Positions 60,297-64,000 of a stretch of 64,000 nucleotides of DNA are shown in pieces; positions within the stretch are counted from its first letter, which is position 1, and the number at the start of each line of letters is the position of its first letter. Position numbers and translations under genes: made by a program. Under the pieces are notes generated by a model that was given only the letters and a program-made list of their open reading frames with translations, was not told the origin of the DNA and searched no databases. This DNA comes from an uncultured Saprospiraceae bacterium (GTDB lineage Bacteria; Bacteroidota; Bacteroidia; Chitinophagales; Saprospiraceae), in the NCBI GenBank assembly GCA_937980645.1, contig CALJPQ010000001.1:1-64000 (forward strand). The letters run 5' to 3'.

Positions 60297-63200
60297 ATGA
60301 ACAAACGACTCACGACACTGACCATGTTTCGAGTGATTTTACTCGCTACCGTTGGCTTTGCCTGCCTGATAATGTCTTTCTCGTCGCAGGGCCAGCCTTG
60401 CCCTATGTTGGGGCAAAACGCAACTTTCACGTCGAATAGTTGCCGTCCGGGCCTGACGCCCTGCACATTATGCCCGGGCGACCAGTTTACGCTACGGGCT
60501 ACGGGCACGGGCTTGATGCCGGGCGTGTGTGTCAACTGGTACTACGGCACGACACCGAACTTTAACCCGTACAACGGTGAGGGCACGCTATTGGGCTGCT
60601 CTCAAGTGCGCGCAACGCCACCTAATTCGTGTGGCTCTTGCCCCAGGATACTGGCGCTTTTTGTGAATGCCTGTGGCACTGAGCAAAACAATGAAATGAT
60701 GGCCATCTGGTCGGGCAGTGGCTTCTACGTGGACGATGCAACGCTGACCTTTCCCAATAACAGTGCAGGCGATGCTGACATTGGCGTGGGATGCTCGTGG
60801 CAGCAGCCCAGCGGCAACGCAATAGCCAGCATTCAATCTATTTGCTCTAACTCCGTTGTGATTGGAGCTGGGCCGGGCGATGTGGTTCCACCGGGTGTCC
60901 CGGTGGTGATCTTCACCAGCGCCGCGTACGATTATAACTACAACTTTGGTAGCCTTTGTCCGCTGTCGCCGGTCATCTATGTGATGCAAAACGGCTGTAC
61001 GCGCAGCGGCGAGGCATTTCCGAACAGTGGCGGCTCGCAGACGGTAACGTTTGGGCTGACGTGCGGTTGCTCGTGGAGTACGACGTACAACACTGCACAA
61101 TTGGTTGGCGGCGATGGTGCTTTTGTTACGGATGCGGGCTTTCCCAGTTTCTATGGCAATGCCGGATGCGGTTTCCCCAGTATACCCGGCGGCGGTGGCG
61201 GTGGCGGGGGCAGTTCACCTATTGAAATACCGCCCTACACGGCTACGGTAACGCAGGATATGTGCAATAACGGCCCATTCTGGGTGGTAGGCATCGTGGA
61301 ACCGCTGCCTCCCGGCTGCAATCAGACGTTCACCAATTATATGGCTTTCAACGTCATCTGCCCACAGCCCAACTTGGGTACGGCGGATGTTTGCCAGAAC
61401 GGCGGGCCGTTTGACCTGACGCAGATACAAGACCCTGACGTGCCCAATGGGACGTGGTCAGGTCCAAGTGTAAATGGTCTGTTTTTCAATCCCTTAGGCT
61501 TGCTTGGGCCGCAGTTGCTCACCTTTACAACGGCCCTTTGCAATATACCTGCTCAGACGACGGTAACGGTACACGCTCCGCCGTCGGCGAGCATCAACCC
61601 GATACCGACGGTTTGCCCGGGCCGTTCGGTACAGTTGGTCGTGAATTTCAATGGTCAGCCAGGGTGGTCGTTCAACCTTCAGGCGGGCAGTAACACCATT
61701 GGCTCGTTTGTGGTCAATGAGTCGCCGTGGGTGTATCCTATTTTCCCTACGGCTACCACGACTTACACCATTCAGGGGTTGGAGGATGCCTATTGCAAAG
61801 GCCCGAATGCCAGCGCATTAGCGGTAGTTACGGGTGCACCTTCCTGTACGCTGACGCGGATAGGACCGGATACGATATGCGCTGGTCAGCGCGACACGCT
61901 CCAGGTACAGTTTTCGACCAGTAACCCGCCTTATTCTTTTGTCTATTCTATCAACGGTGTCAATCAGCCGCCCATCAATACGAACAATAATCCGCACGTC
62001 TTCTTGACGCCGCCACTGCCAGCAGGGCAGCATATTTTCCAGTTAGAAAGCGTCATGGCCGATAGCTGCATCGGCATCCCCAGCGGACGCGACACCGTCT
62101 TTGCGCGTCCGGCGCCGCGGGCTACGTTCCTCAACGATACACTCAGCCTGTGCGCGGGCCAAACGGATACCCTTCGCATTAAAATCACCGGCTTGCCGCC
62201 TTTCCGGCTGCAATACTCCGTGCGGACGGACACGATGAAAGCAGATACGTTGCCGCTCGTTACCACTACCGATACGCTACTGCGCATTCCGATTACTCCG
62301 CCGCTGGGCACAACGTTGTACCGCATTTTCTTTGTGGGCGATAGCCTATGCGAGTCCAGCGTTGGCGATACACTGGTGGCCCTGGTAGGCAATCCACCCA
62401 CGGCAGCGATTGCGGGCGGTGCTACCATATGTGCTGGCGACTCGACGAACCTGTCCCTCACGTTTACCGGGACGGCGCCATTCGTTTTCACATACGCTAT
62501 CAACGGCGTTCCGCAGCCGCCAGATACCGCTTTCTCCAGTCCCAAAATACTCCGCGTTGCGCCAGCGGACACTTCCGTTTATACGTTGTTGAGTGTCAGC
62601 TCCAACGGATGTAGTGGTACGGTTTCAGGCACGGCGCGGGTGAATGTATTGCCGCCACTGACGGCCACCATCTCTGGGGGCGGACAGATATGCCAGGGGG
62701 GCAGTGGCACGACCATCACGATTACGTTTACCGGCCCAGGGCCTTACACCGTAGTCTATCGGGCGAATGGAAACCCGCAGCCAGTTATCAATACGAACAA
62801 CAACCCGCTGATCATACCGGTCAATCCGCCCAATGGTGTCTTCTATACACTGGAAAGTGTCAGCAATGGTTCGGGGTGTCCGGGTACCGTGGAAGGGGTT
62901 GCTGTTGTAGCTGTGTTTACCCCTTCTACGGCTGAATTGCAAGGCGATATCACCGTTTGTGAGAATGCCGATACATTTCTGATAGTAGATTTCACGGGTA
63001 GCGGGCCATTCCTGTTGGAATACTCTATTGATGGTGTTGTACAACCTATTGTGGAGACATTCGACGACCCGTATCTAATTCCGGTAAAAGTAGATACCAC
63101 CACGGTGTACCGACTGGTCAGCGTGGAGTCGCCGGGATGTATCGGTTCTGTGATTGGCCAGGCCACCGTGTTTGTCAATTATCCGCCTGAAATAGAAAAC

Positions 63201-64000
63201 CTGCTGATACTATGTAATCTGGTTGACCAGACTTATACCGTTCAATTTGACGCCCTTGGCGCTCCGCCGTTTTCGGTAACGGGCGCTGGCGGCAGCTTTG
63301 TAGGCAATCGCTTTACCAGTGTGCCTATCCCCATCAATGACCCTTACAATTTGCGCTTGAGCGATGCCAACCAATGTACGCCGTTGGTCATTCAGGGCCT
63401 TTCGCAGTGCTTCTGTCTGACGTATGCGGGTGAGATAGATACGACGGCACTGACTGCCTGTGTAGGCGACACCCTGTTTGGCTTATTCCTGGGTCTGGAA
63501 GAGCTGGAAGTAGAAGACTCGCTGATTTTCGTCCTGCACACCAGCCCTACGGATACGCTGGGAACCATTGTAGCAGTGGCGCCGGCACCTGTTTTCGTGT
63601 TTGACTCGACAACTATGAGCATCAACACGACGTACTACCTCTCTCCGGTAGCGGGCAACAAGGGCGGGCCGTTGGGCGTCCTTCTAAGCGATCCCTGCCT
63701 ATCGGTGGTGGCCGGTGCTCCCGTCGTTTGGCGCGCTAAACCAACAGCAACTCTTTCGGGCAATTTCGACCTGTGCGTCGGAGGCACAGCGCTTATACCT
63801 GTTTCCTTGACGGGTACCCCGCCTTTTGATTTAACTTACACGCTGAACGGTCAGCCGCAAACGGCTACGGCCACGCAGGCGACGTTCACCATCAGCGCTA
63901 CGCTGCAGGAAAATGCCACCTTCCAGCTGGTGTCGGTCTCTAACGCCGAGTGTTCGGGAACAGCTTCGGGTACCGCCAACGCCACAGTACACCCACCGGT
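60297..64000 (+). CDS. Giant secreted repeat protein, 3' end outside window
   Basis: Open from ATG 60297 to the window edge with no stop: at least 1234 residues. A signal peptide (about 1-34, ending SSQG) is followed by a Cys-rich N-terminal region of about 400 residues with a glycine run near 300, and then by PKD/Ig-like modules of about 87-90 residues. Each module opens with a xxxICxG cysteine, has a TFTGxxPF-like strand, YxINGxPQP, and closes with YTLxSVxxxxCxGxxxG. Modules begin near 61579, 61846, 62120, 62394, 62652, 62920, and 63740, with a diverged stretch around 63180-63735. This layout is that of SprB-type adhesins and proteins with gliding-motility-associated C-terminal (T9SS type B) domains, whose tail would lie outside the window. 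It is likely surface exposed and may serve gliding or attachment. Confidence 0.8.
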   Translation, partial: MNKRLTTLTMFRVILLATVGFACLIMSFSSQGQPCPMLGQNATFTSNSCRPGLTPCTLCPGDQFTLRATGTGLMPGVCVNWYYGTTPNFNPYNGEGTLLGCSQVRATPPNSCGSCPRILALFVNACGTEQNNEMMAIWSGSGFYVDDATLTFPNNSAGDADIGVGCSWQQPSGNAIASIQSICSNSVVIGAGPGDVVPPGVPVVIFTSAAYDYNYNFGSLCPLSPVIYVMQNGCTRSGEAFPNSGGSQTVTFGLTCGCSWSTTYNTAQLVGGDGAFVTDAGFPSFYGNAGCGFPSIPGGGGGGGGSSPIEIPPYTATVTQDMCNNGPFWVVGIVEPLPPGCNQTFTNYMAFNVICPQPNLGTADVCQNGGPFDLTQIQDPDVPNGTWSGPSVNGLFFNPLGLLGPQLLTFTTALCNIPAQTTVTVHAPPSASINPIPTVCPGRSVQLVVNFNGQPGWSFNLQAGSNTIGSFVVNESPWVYPIFPTATTTYTIQGLEDAYCKGPNASALAVVTGAPSCTLTRIGPDTICAGQRDTLQVQFSTSNPPYSFVYSINGVNQPPINTNNNPHVFLTPPLPAGQHIFQLESVMADSCIGIPSGRDTVFARPAPRATFLNDTLSLCAGQTDTLRIKITGLPPFRLQYSVRTDTMKADTLPLVTTTDTLLRIPITPPLGTTLYRIFFVGDSLCESSVGDTLVALVGNPPTAAIAGGATICAGDSTNLSLTFTGTAPFVFTYAINGVPQPPDTAFSSPKILRVAPADTSVYTLLSVSSNGCSGTVSGTARVNVLPPLTATISGGGQICQGGSGTTITITFTGPGPYTVVYRANGNPQPVINTNNNPLIIPVNPPNGVFYTLESVSNGSGCPGTVEGVAVVAVFTPSTAELQGDITVCENADTFLIVDFTGSGPFLLEYSIDGVVQPIVETFDDPYLIPVKVDTTTVYRLVSVESPGCIGSVIGQATVFVNYPPEIENLLILCNLVDQTYTVQFDALGAPPFSVTGAGGSFVGNRFTSVPIPINDPYNLRLSDANQCTPLVIQGLSQCFCLTYAGEIDTTALTACVGDTLFGLFLGLEELEVEDSLIFVLHTSPTDTLGTIVAVAPAPVFVFDSTTMSINTTYYLSPVAGNKGGPLGVLLSDPCLSVVAGAPVVWRAKPTATLSGNFDLCVGGTALIPVSLTGTPPFDLTYTLNGQPQTATATQATFTISATLQENATFQLVSVSNAECSGTASGTANATVHPP

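Noticed and set aside
1..64000. tRNA, rRNA, riboswitch and CRISPR features
   Set aside because: Reading the intergenic gaps by eye showed no cloverleaf or repeat-spacer pattern; none could be supported.

Overview
The window looks like part of a chromosome from a member of the Bacteroidota, probably an environmental Saprospiria/Chitinophagia-like lineage with fairly high GC. The lineage call is inference. The supports are a SusC/SusD pair, several proteins ending in type IX secretion (T9SS) sorting domains, a futalosine-pathway gene (mqnB), an EAD11-TIR protein, a SprB-like repeat adhesin, and a recurring TAnnTTTG motif upstream of genes, which is the -7 element of the Bacteroidota housekeeping sigma factor. 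Shine-Dalgarno sequences are mostly absent, as is usual in the phylum. I see no rRNA, tRNA, CRISPR array or intact insertion sequence.

Layout. 1-1.2 kb: the 3' part of an arginine decarboxylase. 1.3-17.4 kb: a polysaccharide utilisation locus, all on the + strand: GH144-like glucanase with a T9SS tail, six-module T9SS surface protein, GH144-like domain fused to an esterase, sodium/solute symporter, GH3 beta-glucosidase, SusC, SusD. The best reading is beta-1,2-glucan use: cleavage and capture at the surface, SusCD uptake, periplasmic de-acylation and hydrolysis, then symport of the released sugar. 17.5-21.3 kb: phosphate transporter pstSCAB on the - strand, preceded by a very acidic small ORF that overlaps pstS. 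21.4-26.3 kb: exonuclease, GT4 glycosyltransferase, TPR protein, MoxR-like ATPase. 26.4-27.7 kb: a SPPY-type DNA methyltransferase with a C-terminal nuclease-like (SNase fold) domain, flanked by repeated intergenic elements. 28-33.3 kb: isoaspartyl peptidase, RarA, a single gene joining RibF to a family 2 glycosyltransferase, and a pseudouridine synthase.

33.3-46.6 kb: a gene-free stretch with hairpins, YidC, two tandem secreted endonuclease I paralogues, DedA, GT4, a P-type ATPase, an SH3 lipoprotein, nucleoside phosphorylase, futalosine hydrolase, a methyltransferase and a PAP2 phosphatase. 46.6-60.2 kb: a small membrane protein, a very large outer-membrane-type protein, a lipoprotein, a T9SS esterase, an Rpn-family nuclease with a heptad tandem repeat, LOG, CorA, a cobalamin adenosyltransferase, a secreted hypothetical, pyrophosphatase, a GNAT protein, EAD11-TIR and YggS. 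From 60.3 kb to the right edge there is one open secreted repeat protein without a stop codon, missed by a simple ORF search because it runs off the window.

The observations most worth following are the RibF-GT2 fusion, the methyltransferase-SNase fusion with a degenerate nuclease site, the GH144-esterase fusion within a predicted beta-1,2-glucan locus, the EAD11-TIR effector, and the acidic ORF overprinted on the start of pstS.
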